Positions 32,411 to 41,411 of a stretch of DNA of 64,000 nucleotides are shown here, piece by piece. Position numbers and translations under genes: made by a program. The notes beneath the pieces are model-generated. The model did no database searches. It had not been told where the DNA came from and worked only from the letters and a program-made list of their open reading frames with translations. Each line of letters starts with the position of its first letter. Positions within the stretch are counted from its first letter, which is position 1. This DNA is from Polaromonas sp. CG_9.7 (GTDB taxonomy: Bacteria > Pseudomonadota > Gammaproteobacteria > Burkholderiales > Burkholderiaceae_C), in the NCBI RefSeq assembly GCF_015752205.1, contig NZ_JADOVG010000011.1, forward strand, positions 1 through 64,000. The letters run 5' to 3'.

Positions 32411-33796
32411 ATGAAAAACCTGCAATCGGCGCAAATCGATGCGCTCAAGAAAGACGTTCAGGGAACGGTCATTGCCGCCGGCGACGCGGCCTACGACAGC
32501 GCCCGCCAAATCTGGAACGCGATGGTGGACAAGCATCCCGCCGCCATCGTCCAGTGCGCCACGACCGGGGATGTGGTTTACGCGGTGAATTTTGCAAGGG
32601 AGCACCAGGTTCCGCTGGCGGTTCGCGGCGGGGGACACAACATTGCCGGCAGCGCGCTGCGCGACGACGCCATCGTCATCGACCTGTCGAAGATGAAGGC
32701 CGTGCAGGTCGATGCCGGCGCCCGCCGCGCCAGCGTCGAAGGTGGCGCCACACTGGCCGATTTCGATGCCGCCGCCCAGGCCCATGGCCTGGCGACGCCG
32801 CTGGGCATCAACTCCACCACCGGCGTTGCTGGCCTGACGCTGGGCGGCGGCTTCGGCTGGCTCAGCCGCCAGTACGGCATGACGGTTGACAACCTGGAGT
32901 CCGCCGAAGTCGTGACGGCCGCCGGCGACGTGCTGCGCGCCAGCGCCAGCCAAAACACTGACCTGTTCTGGGCGCTGCGCGGCGGCAGCGGCAATTTCGG
33001 CGTCGTGACACGCTTTGAGTTCCGCCTGCACCCGGTTGGCCCCGAGGTGCTGGCCGGGCTGATCGTCTATCCGTTTTCGCAAGCCAAATCAGTGCTGCAG
33101 CAGTACCGTGCGTTCATGGACCAGGCTCCTGACGATGTTTCCGTCTGGACCGTGCTGCGCAAGGCGCCGCCGCTGCCCTTCCTGCCGGAAAGCGTTCATG
33201 GCCAGAAAGTGGTCGTACTGGCACTGCTCTACACCGGCGACCCCTCGCAGGGCGAGGCGCTGGTCAAGCCGCTGCACGGCTTTGGCACGCCGCTTGGCAC
33301 GCATGTTGGCGCCATGCCCTATGTGAACTGGCAACAGGCCTTCGACCCCTTGCTCACGCCCGGCGCGCGCAACTACTGGAAATCGCACAATTTCTCGGCG
33401 CTGGAAGACGGTCTGTTCGATGCCGTCATCGAGTACGTCGCAAAGCTGCCGTCGCCACAGTGCGAGATATTTTTCGGCGCCATCGGCGGCGCGACCATGC
33501 GCCCCGCGCCCGATGCCACAGCCTACGCGCACCGCGACGCACGTTTCGTCATGAATGTCCACGGCCGCTGGGATGACCCGGCCGATGACGCCGCGGGCAT
33601 TCGTTGGGCGCGCGAGTATTTCAAGGCCTCGGCACCGTTTGCCAGCGGCGGCGTGTACGTCAATTTCCTGACCGACGACGAGGGCGAGCGTGTGAAAGCC
33701 GCGTATGGACCCAACTACGGCCGGCTGGCGCAAATCAAGCGCCAGTACGACCCGGCCAACCTGTTCAGTTCCAACCAGAACATCATGCCCGCCTGA
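32411..33796 (+). CDS. Berberine-bridge-type FAD-binding oxidoreductase
   Basis: A 461-residue flavoprotein. FAD-binding PCMH domain: PAAIVQCATTGDVVYAVNFA, VPLAVRGGGHNIAGSAL (the His of RGGGHN is the site of 8-alpha-histidyl FAD linkage in relatives), TPLGINSTTGVAGLTLGGGFGWLSRQYG, FWALRGGSGNFGVVTRFEF. The C-terminal BBE block is YGPNYGRLAQIKRQYDPANLF. Relatives oxidise sugars, alkaloids or 6-hydroxynicotine; substrate unknown here. The second flavin anchor (Cys in G-x-C) of bicovalent members is absent, so attachment is probably single. AAGGAAGG before the ATG at 32411 fixes the start; the open frame upstream runs through the TTG tract and would encode seven Cys in a row. Confidence 0.9.
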   Translation: MKNLQSAQIDALKKDVQGTVIAAGDAAYDSARQIWNAMVDKHPAAIVQCATTGDVVYAVNFAREHQVPLAVRGGGHNIAGSALRDDAIVIDLSKMKAVQVDAGARRASVEGGATLADFDAAAQAHGLATPLGINSTTGVAGLTLGGGFGWLSRQYGMTVDNLESAEVVTAAGDVLRASASQNTDLFWALRGGSGNFGVVTRFEFRLHPVGPEVLAGLIVYPFSQAKSVLQQYRAFMDQAPDDVSVWTVLRKAPPLPFLPESVHGQKVVVLALLYTGDPSQGEALVKPLHGFGTPLGTHVGAMPYVNWQQAFDPLLTPGARNYWKSHNFSALEDGLFDAVIEYVAKLPSPQCEIFFGAIGGATMRPAPDATAYAHRDARFVMNVHGRWDDPADDAAGIRWAREYFKASAPFASGGVYVNFLTDDEGERVKAAYGPNYGRLAQIKRQYDPANLFSSNQNIMPA

Positions 33797-33925
33797 GCGC
33801 AACCCTGGCGCTTGCAGGCGCCGGGCGCGTCTAGAAAATACATGCAGGTTTGTCACGAGGGCCGGCGTTTCGGGACCGCCGCCGACCCGCGAATGCCGGA
33901 GGTCTCGCCGACAGGAAGAAAAACC

Positions 33926-34219
33926 ATGAAAACCTATATCGCCCTTTGCCATTTCACCGACCAGGGGATGCGCAGCGTGAAGGACACCACGAAGCGCGCC
34001 GATGCCGTGATGGAACTGGCAAAAAAATTTGGCGCCAGCATGCGCCAGCTCTACTGGACGTCGGGCCAGTATGACCTGGTGGCGGTCATCGAAGCCGAGG
34101 ACGAGGAATCCGCCAACGCCTTCGGCCTGAGCATAGGCGCCGCCGGCAACATCCGCGCCGAGATGCTGCGGGCGTTTTCCAAGGACGACATGAACGTCAT
34201 TCTGGGCAAGATGGCCTGA
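33926..34219 (+). CDS. GYD-domain protein
   Basis: A 97-residue protein matching the GYD family: YIALCHFTDQGMRSVKDTTKRADAV, a LYWTSGQYDLVAVIEAEDEE block (the G-x-Y-D core) and a C-terminal strand. These are small ferredoxin-like-fold proteins of unknown function. An AGGAAG site sits 9 bases upstream of the ATG at 33926; the longer frame from 33812 has no such support. It follows the BBE oxidase by 130 bases and may be co-expressed with it. Confidence 0.85.
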   Translation: MKTYIALCHFTDQGMRSVKDTTKRADAVMELAKKFGASMRQLYWTSGQYDLVAVIEAEDEESANAFGLSIGAAGNIRAEMLRAFSKDDMNVILGKMA

Positions 34220-34239
34220 GGCACGCTGGCAGGCCGTCA

Positions 34240-34322
34240 AAAACCTGTTTTATGCATTAAAAAAGCCTTTTTGCGCATGTCAAGCAAGCCTTTTTAGCTA
34301 TTTTATTTATAGCAAAAATCCT
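34240..34322. repeat. AT-rich interspersed repeat after the GYD gene
   Basis: TTTTAGCTATTTTATTTATA-GC flanked by TTTTTGCGCATGTCAAGCAA: the AGCTATT/ATAGC core and GCGC...CAAGC half of the family, in the convergent gap with the TIGR03643-type gene. Confidence 0.5.
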
Positions 34323-34349
34323 TGTTTCTCCATCGGTCAGCAGGGCCGT

Positions 34350-34622
34350 TCACGCTTGGCGTGTATGCCGCGCGCGGTGCCGCGTGACGTCCGGGCTGCG
34401 CAGTGCCGCATGCTTGGTGGTCCGGCCCGCCATGCGTTCACGCCACATCTTGAACGACGAGCGCTTGAGCTGGCGGCGCATCAGGGCAATGACGGCCGAC
34501 TCGTTCAAACCAAACTGCACTTCGATGGATTCGAAGGGCGTGCGGTCTTCCCATGCCATTTCAATGATGCGGGAGATGTCCGCCGCGTCGGGCGGCAGGG
34601 GACGGGATGGTGTCATGTTCAT
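34350..34622 (-). CDS. TIGR03643-family small protein
   Basis: A 90-residue protein with the conserved core IIEMAWEDRTPFESIEVQFG, LNESAVIALMRRQLKRSSFK and MWRERMAGRTTKHAAL, which defines this family. The core looks like a helix-turn-helix (DRTPFESIEVQFGLNESAVIALMR) followed by a basic segment, so nucleic-acid binding is plausible but unproven. The C-terminus is Arg/His-rich. Its ATG overlaps the hydrolase stop by 4 bases, making it the last gene of the metY-hydrolase unit. Confidence 0.85.
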   Translation of the reverse strand: MNMTPSRPLPPDAADISRIIEMAWEDRTPFESIEVQFGLNESAVIALMRRQLKRSSFKMWRERMAGRTTKHAALRSPDVTRHRARHTRQA

Positions 34623-35437
34623 GTTTTTAAAAAGTCACGAATGGCAAACAATGTCGCATCCGGCGCTTCGGTCATCTGGTGATGGCCGACCGGCAGGTTT
34701 GTGACCTGAACCGACTTGCCCGACGCACGGGCGGCTTTGACCAAGCCCTGCGCGGCTTTGGGCTGCGTCATCTGGTCGTGTTCTCCAAGCAAAAACAGCA
34801 CCGGGCAGGTGATGGCCTGAATCGCGGCCTCGCCGTTGGCATAACTGTCGCAGGCCTTGAAGCCCCGGTGGAACACGTTGACTTGGCGGTTGCTGGCCAG
34901 CACGCGGCGGCCCAGCGCCATGCTCGCGCCATAAACCCAGGTGCCCGGACCCAATGCCGACGGCGGCGGCGCCAGTGTGCTGCGCGAGAAAACGTTGACC
35001 AGCGCCAGCGCCTTCATCGGCTCGTTGAGCGACGCGTCCAGCAGCGCGGGCGACACCTTCATCGGAAACGCCGTGCCGACCAGCACCAGGTGGCTGATGC
35101 GGTCTTTTAGTCTGGACGCAGCTTCCAGCGCAATCAGCGAACCCCAGCTGTGGCCCACCAGCGCGGCATGCTGCACGCCGGCCGCATCGAGCAGCGCGGC
35201 AATGAAACCGGCAGCGTCCTCGACGCAAGAGGGCGCTTCGCCTTCACTGCGGCTGTGGCCCGGCAGGTCGACGGCCAGCACGTTCCAGCCGTGGTGCGCC
35301 AGGTAGCGGCTTTGCAGGCTCCAGACGCTGTGGTCGTTCAGCACGCCGTGAATGAAAACCACCGTGGGCTGCGCTGCATCGAAAGGCTTGCCGCCGGTGT
35401 AGCAATAGGTTGTGGCGCCGTTGACAAGGAGGTCCAT
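34619..35437 (-). CDS. Alpha/beta hydrolase
   Basis: A 272-residue alpha/beta hydrolase: oxyanion region VVFIHGVLNDHSVW, VLAVDLPGHSRSEGE, nucleophile elbow LVGHSWGSLIALEAAS (Ser about 107), acid in LLGEHDQMT and catalytic His in LPVGHHQMTEAP. Substrate unknown. The ATG at 35437 has an AGGAGG-like site partly inside the end of metY; the stop of metY is 2 bases upstream, so translation is coupled. The pairing with metY might suggest an acyl-homoserine or thioester substrate, but that is a guess. Confidence 0.88.
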   Translation of the reverse strand: MDLLVNGATTYCYTGGKPFDAAQPTVVFIHGVLNDHSVWSLQSRYLAHHGWNVLAVDLPGHSRSEGEAPSCVEDAAGFIAALLDAAGVQHAALVGHSWGSLIALEAASRLKDRISHLVLVGTAFPMKVSPALLDASLNEPMKALALVNVFSRSTLAPPPSALGPGTWVYGASMALGRRVLASNRQVNVFHRGFKACDSYANGEAAIQAITCPVLFLLGEHDQMTQPKAAQGLVKAARASGKSVQVTNLPVGHHQMTEAPDATLFAIRDFLKT

Positions 35438-35439
35438 GC

Positions 35440-36741
35440 TCAAGCCCCGGCTTTCTCGGCCACTTTCAAGGCGCGCTTGAGGTCATCGATCAGGTCGTCC
35501 GGGTCTTCCAGGCCGATGGACAGGCGAATCGTTCCCTGCGTGATGCCGGCGCCCGCCAGCGCCTCGCCCGTCATGCGGAAATGCGTGGTGCTGGCCGGGT
35601 GGATCACTAGGCTGCGGCAGTCGCCGACGTTGGCCAGGTGGCTGAAGACCTTCAGCGCCTCGACAAACGCCTTGCCCTGGGCGCGGCTGCCCTTCAGGTC
35701 AAAGCTGAACACCGAACCGGCGCCGCGCGGCAACAGTTTTTGCGCCAGCGAATGGCTGGGGTGCGACTCCAGCAGCGGATGACCGACGCGCGAGACGAAG
35801 GGATGGCTGGCCAGGAAAGCCACCACCTTTTCGGTGTTGCTCATGTGGCGTGCCATGCGCAGCGGCAGGGTTTCAATGCCCTGCAAGATCAGCCAGGCCG
35901 TGTGCGGGCTCATGCAGGCGCCAAAGTCGCGCAGGCCTTCGCGGCGGGCGCGCAGCAAAAAGGCGCCTACGGTGCTTTCCTCGCTGAACACCATGTTGTG
36001 AAAGCCGTCATAGGCCTGGGTCAGTTCGGCGAACTTGCCGGACCGGTCCCAGTCGAAGCTGCCTCCATCGACCACCAGCCCGCCAATCACCGTGCCGTGG
36101 CCGCTGAGGAACTTGGTCGCCGAGTGGTACACCAGGTCGGCGCCGTGGTCGAACGGCTTGATCAGCCAGGGCGAGGTCAGCGTCGAATCGACCAGCAGCG
36201 GCACCCGCGCTTCATGGGCCATGGCCGCCACGGTGGCGATGTCCAGCACCTCCAGGCCCGGATTGCCGACGGTTTCGCCAAAAAACAGCTTGGTGTTGGG
36301 CCGTACAGCCGCGCGCCAGCCGTCGATGTCGCCGGGCTTGACAAAGGTGGTGTCGATGCCGAAGCGGCGCAGCGTGTAGTGCAGCAGGTTCTGGCTGCCA
36401 CCGTACAGCGCTGTGCTGGCGACGATGTGGGAACCCGCACCCATCAGCGTGGCAATGCTCAGGTGCAGCGCCGCCTGGCCGCTGGCCGTGGCAATGGCGC
36501 CAATGCCGCCTTCGAGTGCCGCGATGCGTTCCTCCAGCACCGCGTTGGTCGGGTTGCTGATGCGCGAATAGACATGGCCGGCGCGCTCCAGGTTAAAGAG
36601 GCTGGCAGCGTGGTCGCTGGATTCAAAGACGAAGGACGTGGTCAGGTGGATCGGCACGGCGCGAGCGCCTGTGGCCGGATCGGGCGCGGCGCCTGCGTGC
36701 AGTGCCAAGGTGTCGAAACCGGGGTCTGAGTAACCGGGCAT
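35440..36741 (-). CDS. metY: O-acetylhomoserine sulfhydrylase (PLP-dependent)
   Basis: A 433-residue Cys/Met-metabolism PLP enzyme: FDTLALHAGAAPDPATGARA, VPIHLTTSFVFES, YSRISNPTNAVLEERIAALE, SGQAALHLSIATLMGAG, the LVDSTLTSPWLIKPFDHGAD strand, the Schiff-base Lys in YHSATKFLSGHGTVIGG and IRLSIGLEDPDDLIDDL. Length and FDTLALHAG favour MetY over cystathionine synthases. It makes homocysteine directly from O-acetylhomoserine and sulfide. The 237-bp gap to the divergent CBS gene holds its promoter; I found no convincing SAM riboswitch there. Confidence 0.92.
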   Translation of the reverse strand: MPGYSDPGFDTLALHAGAAPDPATGARAVPIHLTTSFVFESSDHAASLFNLERAGHVYSRISNPTNAVLEERIAALEGGIGAIATASGQAALHLSIATLMGAGSHIVASTALYGGSQNLLHYTLRRFGIDTTFVKPGDIDGWRAAVRPNTKLFFGETVGNPGLEVLDIATVAAMAHEARVPLLVDSTLTSPWLIKPFDHGADLVYHSATKFLSGHGTVIGGLVVDGGSFDWDRSGKFAELTQAYDGFHNMVFSEESTVGAFLLRARREGLRDFGACMSPHTAWLILQGIETLPLRMARHMSNTEKVVAFLASHPFVSRVGHPLLESHPSHSLAQKLLPRGAGSVFSFDLKGSRAQGKAFVEALKVFSHLANVGDCRSLVIHPASTTHFRMTGEALAGAGITQGTIRLSIGLEDPDDLIDDLKRALKVAEKAGA

Positions 36742-36978
36742 GAATAAAATCTCCAGTGCAAAAAAGCTGATTTTTCAAACGCACCCGGCCATATTCGGGT
36801 CAAGGGTCAAAAAGCCAGGGTCAATGCCAGATGACGTCGCGAAAATCGTTACCCTTGGTGAAAGCATTGTGGGCTATATTTAAAGTCGGTTTTACCCTTA
36901 GCAACCGCTGCGTGTCACGGCGGAAACCTTGAAACACACACTGGCAGGCGCTGCTGCCAGAACCACCTAGGAAAAACG

Positions 36979-37434
36979 ATGAAGGTAGCAGATATCCTGC
37001 GCGTCAAGGGCAACACGCTCTACACCGTACAGCCTGGCGAGCCGCTGGCCAAGGCCGCCGAGATCATGGCCGAGAAAGACATCGGCTCGCTGGTCGTCAT
37101 GGAGCATGGCGATCTGGTCGGCATGCTGACCTTTCGCGAGGTGATTGTCTGCATCGTGAACAATGGCGGCGAAATCGGCCGCACGCTGGTCAGGAAGGCA
37201 ATGGACGACCATCCGATGACCTGCACGCCCGACACCGAGATCGACGAGGTGCGCCGCATGATGCTGGAGCGCCACGCCCGCTACATGCCGGTGATGAGCC
37301 AGCGCATGCTGATGGGCGTGATCAGCTTCTACGATGTCGCCAAGGCCGTGGTGGACAGCCAGAATTTTGAAAACAAGATGCTCAAGGCCTACATCCGCGA
37401 CTGGCCGGCAGAAAGCGATGCGGATCGTGACTGA
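36979..37434 (+). CDS. CBS-domain-pair protein
   Basis: A 151-residue protein made of two CBS motifs: VADILRVKGNTLYTVQPGEPLAKAAEIM...IGSLVVMEHGDLVGMLTFRE and VRKAMDDHPMTCTPDTEIDEVRRMM...YMPVMSQRMLMGVISFYDV. CBS pairs bind adenosyl nucleotides and act as energy sensors in larger proteins; stand-alone pairs like this are common and of unknown role. A GGAAAAA site precedes the ATG. It is followed by aroC 51 bases on and probably shares its transcript. Confidence 0.9.
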   Translation: MKVADILRVKGNTLYTVQPGEPLAKAAEIMAEKDIGSLVVMEHGDLVGMLTFREVIVCIVNNGGEIGRTLVRKAMDDHPMTCTPDTEIDEVRRMMLERHARYMPVMSQRMLMGVISFYDVAKAVVDSQNFENKMLKAYIRDWPAESDADRD

Positions 37435-37485
37435 TGCCCCGGACTGGATTGAACCGTTTAAAAACCGTCTGGGATAATCATTGCC

Positions 37486-38583
37486 ATGAGCGGCAATACT
37501 TTTGGAAATCTTTTCGCAGTCACCAACTTTGGTGAATCCCACGGCCCGGCCATTGGCTGCGTGATCGACGGCTGCCCGCCGGGCATGTCGCTCACCGAGG
37601 CCGATATCCAGGGCGACCTGGACCGGCGCCGCCCCGGCACCAGCCGCCACGTCACCCAGCGCAACGAACCCGACGCGGTCGAAATCCTGTCGGGCGTGTA
37701 TGAAGGCAAGACCACCGGCACGCCGATCTGCCTCTTGATCAGGAACACCGACCAGCGCAGCAAGGACTACGGCAACATCCTGGACACCTTCCGGCCCGGC
37801 CATGCCGACTACACCTACCTGCACAAGTACGGCCTGCGCGACCCGCGCGGCGGCGGCAGGTCGTCGGCGCGGCTGACAGCGCCCATGGTGGCGGCGGGTG
37901 CAGTGGCCAAAAAATGGCTGCTTCAGCAGTACGGCACCACCTTTCGTGGCTGCATGGCGCAGATCGGCGAGGCGGTGATTCCGTTTGAGTCCTGGGCGCA
38001 TGTGCCGAACAACCCGTTTTTTGCCCCCAGCGCTGACGTGTCAAATCTCGAAAACTACATGGACGCGCTGCGCAAGGCCGGCGATTCGTGCGGCGCGCGC
38101 ATTCGCGTGGTGGCCTCTGGTGTGCCGGTCGGCCTGGGCGAGCCGCTGTTCGACAAGCTGGACGCCGACATCGCCTTTGCCATGATGGGCATCAATGCGG
38201 TCAAGGGCGTGGAGATTGGCGCCGGTTTTGGCGCGGTTACGCAGCGCGGCACGACGCATGGCGATTCGCTGACGCCCGAAGGCTTTGTGTCAAACAACTC
38301 TGGCGGCGTGCTGGGTGGCATCAGTACCGGGCAAGACCTGGAAGTGTCGATTGCCATCAAGCCGACCAGCTCCATCATCACGCCGCGCCAGTCGATTGAT
38401 ACCGAAGGCAACCCGGCCGAAGTGGTGACCAAGGGTCGGCACGACCCCTGCGTCGGAATCCGCGCCACGCCGATTGCCGAGGCCATGCTGGCGCTGGTCG
38501 TCATGGAGCATGCCTTGCGCCAGCGCGCGCAGTGCGGCGACGTGAAGGTCAACACACCGGACATCATGCGCAGACGGGGCTGA
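37486..38583 (+). CDS. aroC: Chorismate synthase
   Basis: A 365-residue FMN-dependent enzyme for the last shikimate-pathway step (EPSP to chorismate). Signatures: [92 protein letters not shown] and [19 protein letters not shown]. Full length and intact. Confidence 0.97.
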   Translation: MSGNTFGNLFAVTNFGESHGPAIGCVIDGCPPGMSLTEADIQGDLDRRRPGTSRHVTQRNEPDAVEILSGVYEGKTTGTPICLLIRNTDQRSKDYGNILDTFRPGHADYTYLHKYGLRDPRGGGRSSARLTAPMVAAGAVAKKWLLQQYGTTFRGCMAQIGEAVIPFESWAHVPNNPFFAPSADVSNLENYMDALRKAGDSCGARIRVVASGVPVGLGEPLFDKLDADIAFAMMGINAVKGVEIGAGFGAVTQRGTTHGDSLTPEGFVSNNSGGVLGGISTGQDLEVSIAIKPTSSIITPRQSIDTEGNPAEVVTKGRHDPCVGIRATPIAEAMLALVVMEHALRQRAQCGDVKVNTPDIMRRRG

Positions 38584-38705
38584 ACCGCCCAGGTTGACTT
38601 TCCCTGCTCACGCTGGCAGTTCTGTGGCCGAAGCAGGTAATTTGACTACATCGCTTGAAAAGGTGTCGTCGTAGATTGAATCTTTTGGTCATTCAAAAGG
38701 CATTC

Positions 38706-39719
38706 ATGGCAAGCACCCCATCACGTTCATCGCCGAAGAGCGACGCCCAGGCTGTCGTTGACAAGCAGCGCAGCATTCAACAGCAGCAAGACGGCAAAGA
38801 CGCCGCGAAACCGAAGAAAAGCAGTGGCGCAAAAAGCAACAAGCCCGCTGTCCAGGCGGGCTTGACCCCGCAGCCTGCACCGCCGTTGCCGGCCCAGCAT
38901 CTCGAAAAGCCGGGCGTGGAAGCCAACATGCAACTGCGGCCAAAGTTCATGGCTCAGGGATATAAGGGCAGCGAGAAGCTTGCAGGAATGACTGCGCTGG
39001 TCACCGGCGGCGACTCAGGCATTGGGCGGGCCGTGGCGGTGCTGTTTGCCCGTGAAGGCGCTGACGTGGCGATTTTTTACCTGAATGAACATGTGGACGC
39101 CGAGGAAACCAAGCGTTGCATCGAGGCCGAAGGCCAGCGCTGCCTGCTGATAGCCGGCGACGTGAAGGATGCCGCTTTCTGCCGCACGGTGGTCGAGAAA
39201 ACTGTCAGCACATTCGGCAAGCTCGACATTCTGGTGAACAACGCGGCTTTCCAGGAACATGCAGATTCGCTTGAAGACCTGACCGAAGAGCGCTTCGACG
39301 AAACCCTGCGAACCAATGTCTATGGCTATTTTCATATGACGAAGGCTGCGCTGCCGCACTTGAAAAAAGGCTCGTGCATCATCAATACCGGCTCGGTCAC
39401 GGGCTTGGAAGGCGAGTCCAAGCTGCTGGATTATTCAGCGACCAAAGGCGCGATTCACGCCTTTACCAAGGCGCTGGCCAGCAACCTGCTCGACAAGGGA
39501 ATTCGGGTCAATGCCGTAGCGCCAGGACCGGTCTGGACACCGCTGAATCCGGCCGACAAGGATGCCGAGTCGATCCAGAAGTTTGGTTCTGCGACTGACA
39601 TGAAACGCCCGGCCCAGCCCGAGGAGTTGTCCCCCGCCTATGTCTTCCTGGCCTCGCCGGTGTGCTCCAGTTACATCACCGGCATCGTGCTGCCGGTGAC
39701 AGGCAGCGTGGGCGCGTGA
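38706..39719 (+). CDS. SDR-family oxidoreductase with disordered N-terminal extension
   Basis: A 337-residue protein. The first 55 or so residues are Ser/Lys/Gln/Pro-rich and look disordered (QQQQDGKDAAKPKKSSGAKS, PQPAPPLPAQ). Then a short-chain dehydrogenase: cofactor loop ALVTGGDSGIGRAVAVLFA, DILVNNAAFQEH, catalytic Tyr/Lys in YSATKGA with Ser in NTGSVTG, and VNAVAPGPVWTPLNPADK. It resembles the YghA/YhdF glucose-1-dehydrogenase-like group often linked to general stress. Start at 38706; the longer frame from 38655 adds unconserved residues. Confidence 0.88.
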   Translation: MASTPSRSSPKSDAQAVVDKQRSIQQQQDGKDAAKPKKSSGAKSNKPAVQAGLTPQPAPPLPAQHLEKPGVEANMQLRPKFMAQGYKGSEKLAGMTALVTGGDSGIGRAVAVLFAREGADVAIFYLNEHVDAEETKRCIEAEGQRCLLIAGDVKDAAFCRTVVEKTVSTFGKLDILVNNAAFQEHADSLEDLTEERFDETLRTNVYGYFHMTKAALPHLKKGSCIINTGSVTGLEGESKLLDYSATKGAIHAFTKALASNLLDKGIRVNAVAPGPVWTPLNPADKDAESIQKFGSATDMKRPAQPEELSPAYVFLASPVCSSYITGIVLPVTGSVGA

Positions 39720-40019
39720 TCTCTGGCAAACGTGAAATTTTGATCAAATAAGCTGTTTTCGCAGTGTGGGTAAGCCTTAACAGCTATTAAATAAGTAGCG
39801 TCATGCCGTTTCGAGCAAGTCGGCCAGGCCGTCGCTCCGCTGGCTGCGCAACTCGACCATTTCTGCGTTGTGATCTGTCGGCAAAGCCACGCCGATAATC
39901 ACTGTGGACAAAGCCCTGCAAAGCCTGGGCACCATTGAAGCCGCTCTGCACCCGATAGCCAGTGGCCCGACTGCAGACTTGCAGGCGCTGAACCAATCCG
40001 TAACCCGAAAACCCACTGC
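39720..40019. other. 300-bp spacer with AT-rich repeat and no clear gene
   Basis: Bases 39741-39800 are an AT-rich interspersed repeat. From 39801 to 40019 there are short open tails on both strands (a minus-strand tail ending LRSQRSDGLADLLETA just at the repeat, and a plus-strand tail ending VTRKPTACL), which may be gene remnants, but neither has a start or a recognisable domain. Confidence 0.45.
39741..39800. repeat. AT-rich interspersed repeat downstream of the SDR gene
   Basis: TGATCAAATAAGCTGTTTTC, then GGGTAAGCCTTAACAGCTAT and TAAATAAGTAGCG: inverted AGCTG/CAGCT arms around a GTAAGCC centre. Confidence 0.6.
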
Positions 40020-40433
40020 ATGCCTGTGATTCACAAGTTTCCGATCGATGAACGCGACGTCGAGCTCAGCGCCATCCGGGCTCAGGGTGCGGGTGGACAA
40101 AACGTCAACAAGGTGTCCAGCGCCCTGCATCTGCGCTTCGACATCAAGGCATCCTCGCTGCCGGACGAGATCAAGGAGCGCTTGCTCGCCTTGAGCGACA
40201 GCCGAATCACACAGGAAGGCGTGCTGGTGCTTAAAGCGCAGCAGCACCGCACGCAGGAAATGAACCGCGCCGATGCGCTGTCGCGATTGCAGCAGGTGAT
40301 CGACGGCGTGTCCAATCCGCCCAAAGCCCGGCGGGCCACCAAACCCACCTATGGTTCCCGGCAACGCCGTCTGGAAGGAAAGAGCCAGCGTTCAGCGACC
40401 AAGGAACTGCGCGGCAAGGTAAACAAGGAATAG
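40020..40433 (+). CDS. arfB: Alternative ribosome-rescue peptidyl-tRNA hydrolase ArfB
   Basis: A 137-residue protein with the release-factor GGQ motif in AQGAGGQNVNKVSSALHLRFD (about residues 25-28) and a basic C-terminal tail (RRATKPTYGSRQRRLEGKSQ, TKELRGKVNKE) that in ArfB/YaeJ enters the empty mRNA channel of stalled ribosomes. It frees peptides from non-stop complexes. Conserved positions around GGQ and the tail are intact. Confidence 0.92.
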   Translation: MPVIHKFPIDERDVELSAIRAQGAGGQNVNKVSSALHLRFDIKASSLPDEIKERLLALSDSRITQEGVLVLKAQQHRTQEMNRADALSRLQQVIDGVSNPPKARRATKPTYGSRQRRLEGKSQRSATKELRGKVNKE

Positions 40434-40436
40434 CGT

Positions 40437-40468
40437 AATTAACAGCTATTTTTTTGATAGCTATTGGT
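40437..40468. repeat. AT-rich interspersed repeat after arfB
   Basis: AATTAACAGCTATTTTTTTG then ATAGCTATTGG; starts 4 bases after the arfB stop. Confidence 0.55.
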
Positions 40469-40491
40469 GTTTGACTGGTGTGCGCTCATAG

Positions 40492-40525
40492 GAAGACCTG
40501 CAAACCACTGGGTTTGCAGGTCTTC
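40492..40525. terminator. Perfect 15-bp hairpin between convergent arfB and outer-membrane gene
   Basis: GAAGACCTGCAAACC, a four-base loop (ACTG), then GGTTTGCAGGTCTTC. The stem is perfect and there is no long T tract on either side, so it is a probable bidirectional transcription stop or RNA-stabilising stem rather than a textbook terminator. Confidence 0.65.
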
Positions 40526-40563
40526 AGGTTTCGAGGTCAGGCCGCCGGTGGGCGGCTCATGGC

Positions 40564-41154
40564 TTAGAAACGGTAACGCAAGCCCACCGTGGTTGCGTTG
40601 ACGCGGTCGCGGCCATCACCGGCAAACTTCAGCTTGTGCTCGTCATACTGAAGCACGGCAGACAGTTGTGGGTTGAAGGAATATTCCGCACCGATGCCAT
40701 AGGAAACACCGAAGCCGTTTTCCTTGCCGGATGCAATGCCTGTGCCTGGAAAAGCCAACACTTCGGTTCGGCCGTAGGTGGTGCCCAGCTTGCCGAAAAT
40801 GTTGAATGACTGGGTGATCGGTGCCCGGCCGACCAAGCTGAGGTTGAAGCCTTGTGCCTTGGTGTTGCCGCCTGCCCGGTCGATCTTGCCGAAATTGGTA
40901 TAGCCTGCTTCGACGCCGAAGTTCGGGGTAAAGAACGTGCCGGTGTAAATGTTGTAGACCGTGTCTCTGTTGTCTGATGCAAAAGGCCCGAATCCGTTGC
41001 CAAGCGAAAAATTGGAAGAACCAACGTTCAGGCCGACATAACTGGCTCCGGGGGAATACAAGGCGTAATTGCTCTGGGCTTGGACACCCGTGGCAGCTGT
41101 CAATGCAGCGACCGACAACACGATGGCTGAAAAGCTGCGATTGAATAGTTTCAT
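40564..41154 (-). CDS. Outer-membrane beta-barrel protein (OmpA N-terminal type)
   Basis: A 196-residue protein: signal peptide ending in TGVQA, then eight predicted amphipathic strands with the OmpA-barrel pattern YVGLNVGSSNF, FGVEAGYTNFGKID, FNLSLVGRAPITQSFNIFGKLGTTYGRTEV, GVSYGIGAEYSFNPQLSAV and a C-terminal VGLRYRF with terminal Phe, the signal for outer-membrane assembly. It lacks a periplasmic peptidoglycan-binding domain, unlike the 2387 gene, whose barrel it resembles. The 257-bp upstream gap holds its promoter. Confidence 0.88.
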   Translation of the reverse strand: MKLFNRSFSAIVLSVAALTAATGVQAQSNYALYSPGASYVGLNVGSSNFSLGNGFGPFASDNRDTVYNIYTGTFFTPNFGVEAGYTNFGKIDRAGGNTKAQGFNLSLVGRAPITQSFNIFGKLGTTYGRTEVLAFPGTGIASGKENGFGVSYGIGAEYSFNPQLSAVLQYDEHKLKFAGDGRDRVNATTVGLRYRF

Positions 41155-41411
41155 GATGCTCCTTTGGTGTGTAAATGACGACTTCTATGGACGTAGGACC
41201 AGAGTTTGCGGAAGTTGTTCCCCAATAGTTTTATGCCAACAGACTGTTGCAACTGTGGGGCCAAAAGGCAAATTTTTGTAGGACAAAAAGCTTGTTGCAG
41301 TGGGTTTTCCGGGTAGATGCAGTTAATCCCGGAACCTGTTTTTTTCAAGCTTCCCGAGTTGTCTCCAACTCGCTTGCGTGAAGCATCGAAAGCTGCTGAT
41401 AAAGTCGCGTC

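Noticed and set aside
36742..36978. SAM-type riboswitch upstream of metY
   Set aside because: I could not find the paired stems or conserved bases of the SAM or SAH classes on the minus strand.
39801..40019. Decayed gene remnants on either strand
   Set aside because: Both tails are short, lack starts and match no family I recognise; a database search would be needed to go further.
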